Positions 1-6,494 of a DNA stretch of 25,157 nucleotides are shown piece by piece; the first letter of the stretch is position 1; every line of letters begins with the position of its first letter. Source of the stretch: an uncultured Mollicutes bacterium (GTDB lineage: Bacteria; Bacillota_I; Bacilli_A; RFN20; CAG-826); the NCBI GenBank assembly GCA_900540395.1, contig UQFQ01000018.1:1-25157 (forward strand). The letters run 5' to 3'. A program made the position numbers and the translations under genes. Below the pieces are notes generated by a model. It was not told where the DNA came from. It searched no databases and saw only the letters and a program-made list of their open reading frames with translations.

Positions 1-29
1 TTTTATGCTTGATTTTTCACTTAAAAAAG

Positions 30-58
30 TTGACTTAGATATATGAAAACTATATAAT
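30..58 (+). promoter_or_regulatory. sigma-A promoter of rplM-rpsI
   Basis: TTGACT at 30-35 and TATAAT at 53-58 are separated by exactly 17 bp, close to the ideal housekeeping promoter. The predicted transcript starts near 65, leaving a leader of about 60 nt before the rplM start at 125. Confidence 0.85.
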
Positions 59-64
59 TTTCAA

Positions 65-111
65 GACACTAATCTAAAAAATTAAAGTCCCGGTAAGATT
101 TTAAGTTTTAT
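65..111 (+). promoter_or_regulatory. possible r-protein (L13-type) leader hairpin
   Basis: In the rplM 5' UTR, ACT-AATCT (68-75) can pair with AGATT (96-100) and AGT (104-106), leaving a 3-nt bulge (101-103) and a loop containing GTCCCGGTAA. Autoregulatory L13 leaders are known upstream of rplM in Bacillota. The location fits, but the structure is short and I cannot test it against the Rfam model. Confidence 0.35.
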
Positions 112-124
112 GGAGGATAGTGAG

Positions 125-583
125 ATGAACAGAGAAACTACAAGTTTAAAAAAAGAAGAGATTGTTCGTAAATGGTATGTCGTCGATGCAACAGACAAAC
201 CATTAGGTCGTTTAGCAAGTGAAATTGCCGTTTATTTAATGGGTAAAGAAAAACCATCTTGGACACCAAATCAAGATTGTGGCGATTACATTATCGTTGT
301 CAATTGCGAAAAGGTTAAAATCAATGGTACTCATAAACCATTAAACAAAAAATACTACAATGCTAGTGGCTATAACGGTGGTTTACGTGTTAGAACTCTT
401 AAGGATATGCTTGAAAGATATCCAGAAGAATTATTTGAAAGAGTTGTTTGGGGTATGCTTCCTAAAGGAAGACTTGGAAGACAAATGTATAAGAAATTAT
501 TTGTCTACAAAGGTGCTGAACACAAACACGCTGCTCAAAACCCAGAAGTCTTAACTTTCAAAAGTTTAGGAGGTAATAAGTAA
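125..583 (+). CDS. rplM: 50S ribosomal protein L13
   Basis: Large-subunit ribosomal protein L13, 152 residues from this start, close to the usual size. The family core is clear: WYVVDATDKPLGRLAS near the N-terminus, then the YNASGYNGGLR and GMLPKGRLGR segments. An in-frame ATG exists at 110, but the GGAGG ribosome-binding site (112-116) lies inside that longer reading and is 8 nt upstream of the ATG at 125, so 125 is the better start. The stop overlaps the rpsI start (TAATG), the standard rplM-rpsI operon seen across Bacillota. Confidence 0.97.
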   Translation: MNRETTSLKKEEIVRKWYVVDATDKPLGRLASEIAVYLMGKEKPSWTPNQDCGDYIIVVNCEKVKINGTHKPLNKKYYNASGYNGGLRVRTLKDMLERYPEELFERVVWGMLPKGRLGRQMYKKLFVYKGAEHKHAAQNPEVLTFKSLGGNK

Positions 584-978
584 TGGCTGCTAAAGTTAAA
601 TCTTTCTACGGTACTGGTAGAAGAAAATCCAGTGTTGCTAGAGTTTATGTCAAACCAGGAAAAGGTGTTATCACCATTAACGGACTTGATGTAAAAGCTT
701 ATTTCCCACACGACACATTAGTTATTGATTTAAAACAACCTCTTACTGTTTTAGGCGTTGAAGGAAAATACGATGTAACTGCTGAAGTTTATGGTGGTGG
801 TTACACTGGACAATCCGGAGCTGTAAGACTTGGTATTGCTCGTGCTTTACTTGAAGCTGGCGAAGATAGAAAAGCATTAAAAGTTGCTGGTTTATTAACC
901 CGTAACCCAAGAGCAAAAGAAAGAAAGAAATACGGTCTTAAAAAAGCAAGAAGAGCTCCACAATTCTCAAAACGTTAA
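583..978 (+). CDS. rpsI: 30S ribosomal protein S9
   Basis: Small-subunit ribosomal protein S9, 131 residues, full length. It shows the GTGRRKSSVARV start, the GGGYTGQSGAVRLGIARAL core and the basic KKYGLKKARRAPQFSKR tail whose C-terminal lysine/arginine reaches the ribosomal P site in this family. It is translated with rplM (overlapping TAATG) from a GGAGG site at 569-573. A strong terminator follows 25 nt after the stop, closing the two-gene operon. Confidence 0.97.
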   Translation: MAAKVKSFYGTGRRKSSVARVYVKPGKGVITINGLDVKAYFPHDTLVIDLKQPLTVLGVEGKYDVTAEVYGGGYTGQSGAVRLGIARALLEAGEDRKALKVAGLLTRNPRAKERKKYGLKKARRAPQFSKR

Positions 979-1003
979 TCGTTTTCAATTGTTGTTCATT
1001 CAA

Positions 1004-1035
1004 AAGAAGTATCTATCATGGGTACTTCTTTTTTT
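1004..1035 (+). terminator. intrinsic terminator of rplM-rpsI
   Basis: AAGAAGTATC (1004-1013) pairs with GGTACTTCTT (1021-1030) as a 10-bp stem with one U-G pair and a 7-nt loop, running into a T tract ending at 1035. Confidence 0.85.
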
Positions 1036-1075
1036 AACTTTTTTTGATGGAAGTTCACTAATTTACCCTTTTACC

Positions 1076-1105
1076 TTGAAAATAAGAAAAGATAATTTAT
1101 ATAAT
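1076..1105 (+). promoter_or_regulatory. promoter of the acyltransferase gene, possibly giving a leaderless mRNA
   Basis: TTGAAA (1076-1081) and TATAAT (1100-1105) are 18 bp apart. The expected transcription start falls at about 1112, which is the A of the first plausible ATG. No Shine-Dalgarno sequence precedes that ATG. Confidence 0.6.
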
Positions 1106-1111
1106 TCAGTT

Positions 1112-2376
1112 ATGAAAACTTTAGAACAAAAATTACATAGTAAAAGCATTAAAAACCTAATTGGATTATTTATAACTTTTTAGGTAGATTATGGCAATTT
1201 ACAGTAGCAAGAAAATATAAATTAAAAACAACATTTATTGATGATCCAAAAAAAGAAAAAGGTTCTTATATTCTTTTAAGTAATCATGCTAGTAGAATGG
1301 ATTATATTTTTACAGCGATTCCTTTATTGCCTCATACATTTAACTTTGTAGTTGGCTACAATGAATTTTTTAGAAGCCATCTTCATGGAATTTTCTCTTT
1401 AATGCATGAAATTCCTAAGAAAAATTTCACTCCTGATTTATATGCAATCATGGAGATGAAAAGAGTTATTAATAATGGTGGAAGATTAACTTTATTTCCT
1501 GAAGGAATGTCTTCAATAAGTGGGGGAAGTCAACCTGTTGCACTAGGTACCGCTAAATTATTAAAGTTTTTAAAAGTTCCTGTTTATCTTTCAAATATTA
1601 AAGGCGCTTATTTAGTTTCACCTAAGTTTAATTTAAAAGAAAGAAAAGGGCCTGTTGAAGTTAGCTTTAAAAAATTATTCACTGTTGAAGATTTGCAGAA
1701 TCTATCTGAAGAAGAGATTACAAAAATACTAAACACAGAAATCAGAACTGATGATTATGCTTATAATTTAGAAAAGAAAAATATTTATAAATCTGATTGT
1801 ATTGCTGAAAATATTGAACAACTTTTATTTAAATGCCCAAAATGTGGCCATGAATTTAAAAATATTTCTGGTTCTGATTTTATTGAATGTAGCCATTGTC
1901 ATAACAAAGTACTTATTGATAATACATATAAATTAGTACCTATTAAAGAATCAAAAACTTTTAAAACACCTAAAGAGTGGTTTGATTATCAAAGACAATG
2001 TGTTAAAGAAGAAATAAAAGATTCTAATTTTGAATTTAAAGAAGAAGTAGATATTGGTTTCCTCCCAAAATATGAATATTTAAAACATCAAAAAACAAGT
2101 CAAATTGAAGGAAAAGGTATTTTAAGAATAAATCATGAGGGAATTTTCTTTGATGGAACAAGAAATGGGAAACCTTTTAGTTTCACTTTAAGCTTAAAAG
2201 AAACTCCAACTTATGGAATGTGCACTGATGCAAGTCGTTTTTATACCTTTTTAAAGGGTGAATTTATTGAATTTTATCCAAAAAGAAAGTCCTTTGTTAA
2301 ATGGCTTTTAGTAACTGAAGAACTTCATAGACTGCATGGCGGTTTATGGAAAGATTACGATTTTTATGCAAAATAA
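1112..2376 (+). pseudogene. PlsC-like 1-acylglycerol-3-phosphate acyltransferase, frameshifted near the 5' end
   Basis: Phospholipid-synthesis acyltransferase of the PlsC type, which moves an acyl chain onto lysophosphatidate at the membrane. The catalytic NHASRMD (HxxxxD motif) and the FPEGMSS motif are intact. A C-terminal zinc ribbon follows (CPKCG ... CSHCH, 1834-1906). The catalytic frame is open from 1153, upstream of the ATG at 1297: residues such as KPNWIIYNFLGRLWQF precede the NHASR motif, so a start at 1297 would delete the N-terminus and split the motif. The natural start (MKTLEQKLHSK, ATG 1112) is one frame away. A single extra A in the A5 run at 1151-1155 would join the two. Either the gene is newly broken or the base call in the homopolymer is wrong. 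The rest shows no decay. Confidence 0.7.
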
Positions 2377-3082
2377 CGACGAGTTTATTCGTAAATACAA
2401 TGAATTAGATTGTTTGATTGGCGAAAAGTTTAATAGGGAAAGTGACGATTCTTCAATATATTTTTTGATTAATAAATATAGAAGAAGTCGTATTGAAAAA
2501 GAAAGAGTTTATTCAACTAAACTAGATTCTATAAGAAAAATAAGAAATTTAATGGTTCATGAATCAGGCATTATTGATGAATTATTTACTGTTTCAGATG
2601 ATGTAATAAACTTTTTAGATGAACTAATTGATTATTTAAGAAACCCTGTTAGAGCAAAAGATGTGATGACGCCACTTTCTAAATTAATTTATGGAAAGAA
2701 AGAGGACTACTTATATTATTTGATCGAAAAGATTGTTAAAGACGGTATTTCAAATATTCCGATTCTTGATGAAGAAAAGAAAGTAATCGGTGTTTTCAAT
2801 AGCGATGTATTACTTAATCTATCTTTAGACAAAGTTAAGGTAAATAACGAGACTAAAATTATGGAAATCATGAGCTATGTTAAGCTTAACAATCAACTTA
2901 ATTTAAGATTTATTTTTGTTACTAGCGAATATGAGATCGATGTCCTTAATGATTATTTTGCTTTTTCTAAGGAACAATATAAGAAAAGACTACCAATTAT
3001 TTTTGTAAGTGTAAGCGGAAAAGAAACTTCACAATTATTAGGCATTGTTTCGCCTATAGACTTGATAAGAAAAGGCCAATAA
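2366..3082 (+). CDS. CBS-domain protein with N-terminal HEPN-like RNxxxH motif
   Basis: A 238-residue soluble protein. The N-terminal ~90 residues are charged and helical and carry RNLMVHE (R60 to H65), the Rx4-6H pattern of HEPN-type nucleases and related folds. Residues ~95-238 form a CBS pair (starting AKDVMTPLSKLIY, ending LLGIVSPIDLIRKGQ), a module that binds adenine nucleotides and regulates attached domains. I chose ATG 2366 because it overlaps the acyltransferase stop by 11 nt; a longer in-frame reading from 2336 runs back into the upstream gene. It is probably cotranscribed with the acyltransferase. The family is not recognised more precisely. Any HEPN RNase activity is inference from one motif. 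Confidence 0.7.
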   Translation: MQNNDEFIRKYNELDCLIGEKFNRESDDSSIYFLINKYRRSRIEKERVYSTKLDSIRKIRNLMVHESGIIDELFTVSDDVINFLDELIDYLRNPVRAKDVMTPLSKLIYGKKEDYLYYLIEKIVKDGISNIPILDEEKKVIGVFNSDVLLNLSLDKVKVNNETKIMEIMSYVKLNNQLNLRFIFVTSEYEIDVLNDYFAFSKEQYKKRLPIIFVSVSGKETSQLLGIVSPIDLIRKGQ

Positions 3083-3148
3083 TTTTTAAAAAGCCTTGTA
3101 AAACTCAATTATTTTTCGAAAATTATATAGTCTAGTTAAAAATAAAAT

Positions 3149-3177
3149 TAGACAAATAGACTTGTTTAATTTATAAT
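3149..3177 (+). promoter_or_regulatory. promoter of tRNA-Leu
   Basis: TAGACA (3149-3154) and TATAAT (3172-3177) with a 17-bp spacer lie 11 bp before the tRNA 5' end. Confidence 0.75.
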
Positions 3178-3188
3178 ACTTTTGCTTT

Positions 3189-3273
3189 GCAGATGTGGTG
3201 GAACTGGTAGACACGCAAGACTTAGAATCTTGTGCTTAACGGCGTAGGAGTTCAAGTCTCCTTATCTGCACCA
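3189..3273 (+). tRNA. tRNA-Leu (anticodon UAG), CCA encoded
   Basis: Class II tRNA with a long variable arm. The acceptor stem is GCAGATG/TATCTGC (one G-U). The anticodon stem CAAGA/TCTTG encloses the loop CTTAGAA, giving anticodon TAG. The T arm contains GGAGTTCAAGTCTCC. The A discriminator is followed by CCA at 3271-3273. Its 3' end is the likely integration site of the downstream element. Confidence 0.97.
3250..3273 (+). other. probable left attachment site (attL) at the tRNA-Leu 3' end
   Basis: Phage-type genes begin immediately downstream of an intact tRNA-Leu, the usual footprint of tyrosine-recombinase integration into a tRNA 3' end that restores the tRNA. The exact core cannot be set because the right end lies outside the window; a repeat of the T-arm/acceptor sequence there would define it. 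Confidence 0.45.
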
Positions 3274-3303
3274 TCTTATAACTAACGTTTTGATACAATT
3301 AAA

Positions 3304-3471
3304 GGGTGTCAAAATTAACGATATTTGTCCGAGAAATCGGGCATTTTTATTTTTAGGAGTTTCTCTAGTAAGCGAATTTAGGTTCGAACTGACGAATTTA
3401 TGAAAAACAGGGCTACTAGCGAAACTGAGACTTATTAGAGAAACGGCAAAACGACACCCCTTGTGACACCC
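3304..3471. repeat. three GACACCC heptamers, candidate integrase arm-type sites
   Basis: GGGTGTC occurs at 3304-3310, and its complement GACACCC at 3453-3459 and 3465-3471, the last two exactly 12 bp apart in the same orientation. Short repeated sites just inside attL are typical arm-binding sites of tyrosine integrases. No coding region fits this stretch (3274-3567), which otherwise holds a terminator and a promoter. Confidence 0.45.
3327..3354 (+). terminator. intrinsic terminator downstream of tRNA-Leu
   Basis: GTCCGA (3327-3332) and TCGGGC (3337-3342) form a 6-bp stem closed by a GAAA loop and followed by A, T5, A, T5. It lies inside the element and would stop tRNA transcription before it enters the defence genes. 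Confidence 0.75.
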
Positions 3472-3512
3472 TATTTGTTTGAAAAAAATCTCACTAAAAT
3501 TCCTCATAAATA

Positions 3513-3541
3513 TCGAAATTAGACCTGTTTTGTGTTAAAAT
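3513..3541 (+). promoter_or_regulatory. promoter of the XRE-hsdM-hsdS operon
   Basis: TCGAAA (3513-3518), a 17-bp spacer and an extended -10 TGT-TAAAAT (-10 hexamer 3536-3541). The transcript would start near 3548, 20 nt before the XRE start codon. Confidence 0.6.
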
Positions 3542-3567
3542 ACTGATAACGATTTTGAGGTACAACT

Positions 3568-3762
3568 ATGTTTGATTACGCAAAAAAGATTAGAGAATAT
3601 CGAGAAAGAAAATTCATATCACAAGGTGAATTAGCTAAAATATTAAATGTTAGTAATGTTTCCGTATGCCGTTGGGAAACAGGAAAATTTGAACCAAACA
3701 TGGAAACCAAAAAGAAATTAGTCGCTCTCTTCAACGAGATCGGCATGAAATTAGAAGATTAA
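3568..3762 (+). CDS. XRE-family HTH transcriptional regulator, possible controller of the RM operon
   Basis: A 64-residue single-domain Cro/CI-type helix-turn-helix protein. ISQGELAKILNVSNVSVCRWETG is the two-helix DNA-binding core and EPNMETKKKLVALF follows as in the family. The ribosome-binding site GAGG is at 3557-3560. The stop is 17 nt before hsdM, so the two share an operon. Its size and position recall controller (C) proteins that time expression of restriction systems, but it could equally be a phage-derived regulator. No operator palindrome is obvious at its promoter. Confidence 0.85.
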   Translation: MFDYAKKIREYRERKFISQGELAKILNVSNVSVCRWETGKFEPNMETKKKLVALFNEIGMKLED

Positions 3763-3779
3763 TAATGAGGTGAGAAGAA

Positions 3780-5357
3780 ATGGCTAAGAAAATAAAAGAG
3801 AAATCTTTTGAAGAAGCTTTATGGGATAGTTGCAATGCACTTAGAGGTTCAGTAGAACCAAATGAATACAAGCATGTAGTCTTATCTTTGATATTCTTAA
3901 AGTTTGCAAACGATAAATTTAAACAAAGAACAGAAGAGTTAATTGCTGAAGGAAAATCGGATTATTTGAACATTCCAGAATTTTACACAATGAAAAATGT
4001 GTTTTATATTCCAGAAAATGCTCGTTGGGACTATATAATTGAAAATGCTAAGCAAAATGATATTGCAATTAAAATAGATACTGCGTTATCTACAATTGAA
4101 AAAAACAATAAATCTTTGCAAGGTGCACTACCAGATAACTATTATTCAAGAATCAAATTGAGTGTTTCTAATTTAGCTTCATTACTTGATGAAATCAATA
4201 AAATTGACACTCTTAGAAATGGCGAAGATATCATTGGAAGAGTATATGAATATTTTTTAAAGAAATTTGCATTAGCAGAGGGAAAAGGCAAAGGTGAATT
4301 TTATACTCCAAAATGTGTTGTTAATTTAATTGCTGAGTTAATTCAACCATATAAGGGTAAAATTTATGATCCGGCTTGCGGTAGTGGTGGAATGTTTGTG
4401 CAGTCAGTAAAATTTGTTGAAAAGCATCATGGTAACAACAAAGATGTTTCTATTTACGGACAAGAAAAAATAGATACAACATATAAATTAGCTAAAATGA
4501 ATTTAGCAATTAGAGGAATATCTGGTGATTTAGGTGCGGAAGCTGCAGATACTTTTTTCTCAGATCAGCACAAAGATTTGAAAGCAGATTTTGTTATGGC
4601 TAATCCTCCTTTCAATCAAAAAGGTTGGAGGAAAGATGATGAACTCGTTGATGATCCAAGATGGGATGGGTATATTGTTCCACCTACAGGAAATGCCAAT
4701 TACGCATGGATTTTAGATATTTTATATCATTTAGGGCAAGATGGTGTTGCTGGGTTTTTGTTAGCTAATGGTTCGTTAAGTGGTGGAGGAGATGAACTTA
4801 AAATTAGACAAAAGCTTATAGAAAATCATTTGGTTGATTGTATTTTGTATTTGCCTAGAAACTTATTTTATACGACAGATATAGGTGTTTCTTTATGGAT
4901 TTTAGCCAAAAATAAAAGAGAAAGAATTGTTGAAATTAATGATGAGAAAGTTCTTTTAAGAAATCGCGAAAATGAAATTTTATTTATTGATTTAAGAAAA
5001 TGGGGCTCCCCATATGAAAAAAAGTATATTGAATTAACAGATAATGATGATCCTAAAAATTTAGGTGATATTCAAAAAGTTAGTAAAACATATCACGATT
5101 GGCAATCTGCTGAGCATTTTAAAGATTATAAAGATATTCCTGAATACTGCGCTTCAGTGACTATTGATGAGTTAAAAAATTATTCCTTAGTACCTAGTGA
5201 ATATATAGAATTTATAAATAAAGATGACAGCGCTAATTATGATGAAAAAATGAAGTCTCTCCAATCAGAGCTTAAATCTTTATTAATTGAAGATGAAAAA
5301 GCAAAAAAAGAATTGTTAGATGTAATGAAGGAACTAGGTTATGAAATCGATTTATAA
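3780..5357 (+). CDS. hsdM: type I restriction-modification system methyltransferase subunit HsdM
   Basis: N6-adenine DNA methyltransferase subunit, 525 residues. The N-terminal helical HsdM_N region (1-140) begins SFEEALWDSCNALRG. The N6_Mtase core carries GEFYTPK (172-178), the SAM-binding motif I DPACGSGG (197-204) and the catalytic motif IV NPPF (275-278). It assembles with HsdS to methylate and with HsdR to restrict. The ribosome-binding site GAGGTGAG is at 3766-3773. Its 3' end overlaps hsdS by 17 nt, indicating coupled translation. All key motifs are intact. Confidence 0.95.
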   Translation: MAKKIKEKSFEEALWDSCNALRGSVEPNEYKHVVLSLIFLKFANDKFKQRTEELIAEGKSDYLNIPEFYTMKNVFYIPENARWDYIIENAKQNDIAIKIDTALSTIEKNNKSLQGALPDNYYSRIKLSVSNLASLLDEINKIDTLRNGEDIIGRVYEYFLKKFALAEGKGKGEFYTPKCVVNLIAELIQPYKGKIYDPACGSGGMFVQSVKFVEKHHGNNKDVSIYGQEKIDTTYKLAKMNLAIRGISGDLGAEAADTFFSDQHKDLKADFVMANPPFNQKGWRKDDELVDDPRWDGYIVPPTGNANYAWILDILYHLGQDGVAGFLLANGSLSGGGDELKIRQKLIENHLVDCILYLPRNLFYTTDIGVSLWILAKNKRERIVEINDEKVLLRNRENEILFIDLRKWGSPYEKKYIELTDNDDPKNLGDIQKVSKTYHDWQSAEHFKDYKDIPEYCASVTIDELKNYSLVPSEYIEFINKDDSANYDEKMKSLQSELKSLLIEDEKAKKELLDVMKELGYEIDL

Positions 5358-5877
5358 AGTAGTAAAACTAGGTGACTATTTAGAGGAAACGAATGAGCGC
5401 AATACTAATTTAGAAAACATCCCCTTACTTGGAATCTCTAATGAAAAAAAGTTTATACCATCAATTGCTAATATAGTTGGGACAGATTTATCGTCGTATA
5501 AAATAGTTAATAAAAATCAATTTGCCTATATAACGGTTACATCAAGAAATGGTGATAAGATTTCGGTTGCTTTATTATCTGATTATGAAAAGTGCATTGT
5601 ATCGAGTTCTTATATAACTTTTAAGATTAAAGATGGCGCCGGTCTCGATCCACAATACTTACTTCTTTGGTTTAAACGTAACGAGTTTGATAGATACACA
5701 AGATTTAAATCACATGGAAGTACTAGAGAGACTTTTGATTGGGATGATATGTGCAATATCGACCTCCCATTGCCACCTATAGAAGAGCAAATTAAAATAG
5801 TTGAACAATATAACATTATTAATAAAAACATAGAAATCAAGCAAGTTATAAATGATAATTTATCTTACTATTTATAG
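5341..5877 (+). CDS. hsdS: type I specificity subunit HsdS, N-terminal half only (one TRD)
   Basis: DNA sequence-recognition subunit, 178 residues, about half the normal length. It has one target-recognition domain (start YKVVKLGDYLEE, end MCNIDLPLPPIEEQIKIV) and the first part of a conserved helix (INKNIEIKQVINDNL). It then stops after four residues, SYYL. The second half of a normal HsdS lies on the opposite strand directly downstream. The NDNL codons fall inside the 14-bp repeat 5850-5863, whose inverted copy sits at the head of that second half. In this orientation only a half-subunit is made; half HsdS proteins of some systems dimerise and still direct methylation. Confidence 0.9.
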   Translation: MKSIYKVVKLGDYLEETNERNTNLENIPLLGISNEKKFIPSIANIVGTDLSSYKIVNKNQFAYITVTSRNGDKISVALLSDYEKCIVSSSYITFKIKDGAGLDPQYLLLWFKRNEFDRYTRFKSHGSTRETFDWDDMCNIDLPLPPIEEQIKIVEQYNIINKNIEIKQVINDNLSYYL

Positions 5878-6430
5878 AGAACTTAATAGATATTTTTTTA
5901 ATTTCAACAAGGAAGTTAATTGTTTCTCATTACTGGATAAGCTATCGAGAATAACGTTAAGCTCATTAATTTCATTTATACAATTGTAGTTTTCGGGCAA
6001 TTTTAAAACAAAATCTTCAATCATACTTTTAACGATAAAACTTATTACAGACCCTCTATTTCCTTTTGTTAAAGAAGTAATATTGCTTCTAATTCCAAAA
6101 AACAATAAGCCTATTAACTTCGCATTATACGGAGTTAAGACATATGTTCTTTGGTAAGCTTCAAACTTTCCTGAATAATATTTAACATTAAAGTCGCCAT
6201 TACCAGCTAGTAAAATAGATTTAGAATTAAATGAATATGAATTGGAATACATAATATCTTTAGAGCATGAAAAAAAAGGATATATCCCATTGATATCTGT
6301 ATCTTCTACATTCTTTTTGCCGGTTATTATAGGGAAAAAAGTTCTAAGTTTTACGTTTTTTATTGAATCTTTATATTTGTTTTCTATATTGCTATAGATT
6401 AGTTGACCCAACTCCAATAAATTATCATTT
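5850..6430. repeat. invertible hsdS segment flanked by a 14-bp inverted repeat
   Basis: AAATGATAATTTAT occurs at 5850-5863 and its exact reverse complement at 6417-6430. The repeat does not extend further on either side. Crossing over would place the reverse-strand half directly after NDNL of the forward hsdS and keep frame: AAT GAT AAT TTA TTG GAG TTG, reading NDNLLEL. The product would have 174 plus 181 = 355 residues, a normal two-TRD HsdS. The hsdR promoter lies outside the segment. No recombinase gene is linked in the window. Confidence 0.85.
5872..6417 (-). pseudogene. silent C-terminal half of HsdS (second TRD) in inverted orientation
   Basis: It encodes 181 residues if the TTG at 6417-6415 is read as a start. 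The beginning (ELGQLIYSNIENKYK) is the second half of the HsdS central helix, not a natural N-terminus. A second TRD follows (KNVKLRTFFPIITGKKN onward) and the usual C-terminal helix ends LLKLKKYLLSSL. It has no ribosome-binding site or promoter of its own and its stop overlaps the forward hsdS stop tail to tail by 6 nt. I read it as an inversion cassette rather than a gene. It is not decayed: the frame is open and TRD-like throughout. Confidence 0.85.
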
Positions 6431-6443
6431 GTTTCAGTTAAAA

Positions 6444-6472
6444 TTAAGTTATTTCACCATATATGTTATAAT
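6444..6472 (+). promoter_or_regulatory. promoter of hsdR
   Basis: Extended -10 TGT-TATAAT (-10 hexamer 6467-6472) with a weak -35 TTAAGT (6444-6449), 17-bp spacing. It is just outside the invertible segment, so restriction-subunit expression should not depend on cassette orientation. Confidence 0.65.
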
Positions 6473-6494
6473 TTAAAAGAAAGGGGTGTTTTGA

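Noticed and set aside
1142..1160. Programmed -1 frameshifting in the acyltransferase gene
   Set aside because: In the zero frame the site is T-AAA-AAC, which does not allow clean re-pairing of the P-site tRNA, and no downstream stimulatory hairpin is evident. A lost base in the A run is simpler.
3262..3507. An 81-codon minus-strand ORF overlapping the tRNA 3' end
   Set aside because: It overlaps the tRNA, a terminator and the candidate arm sites, has no ribosome-binding site and no recognisable protein pattern.
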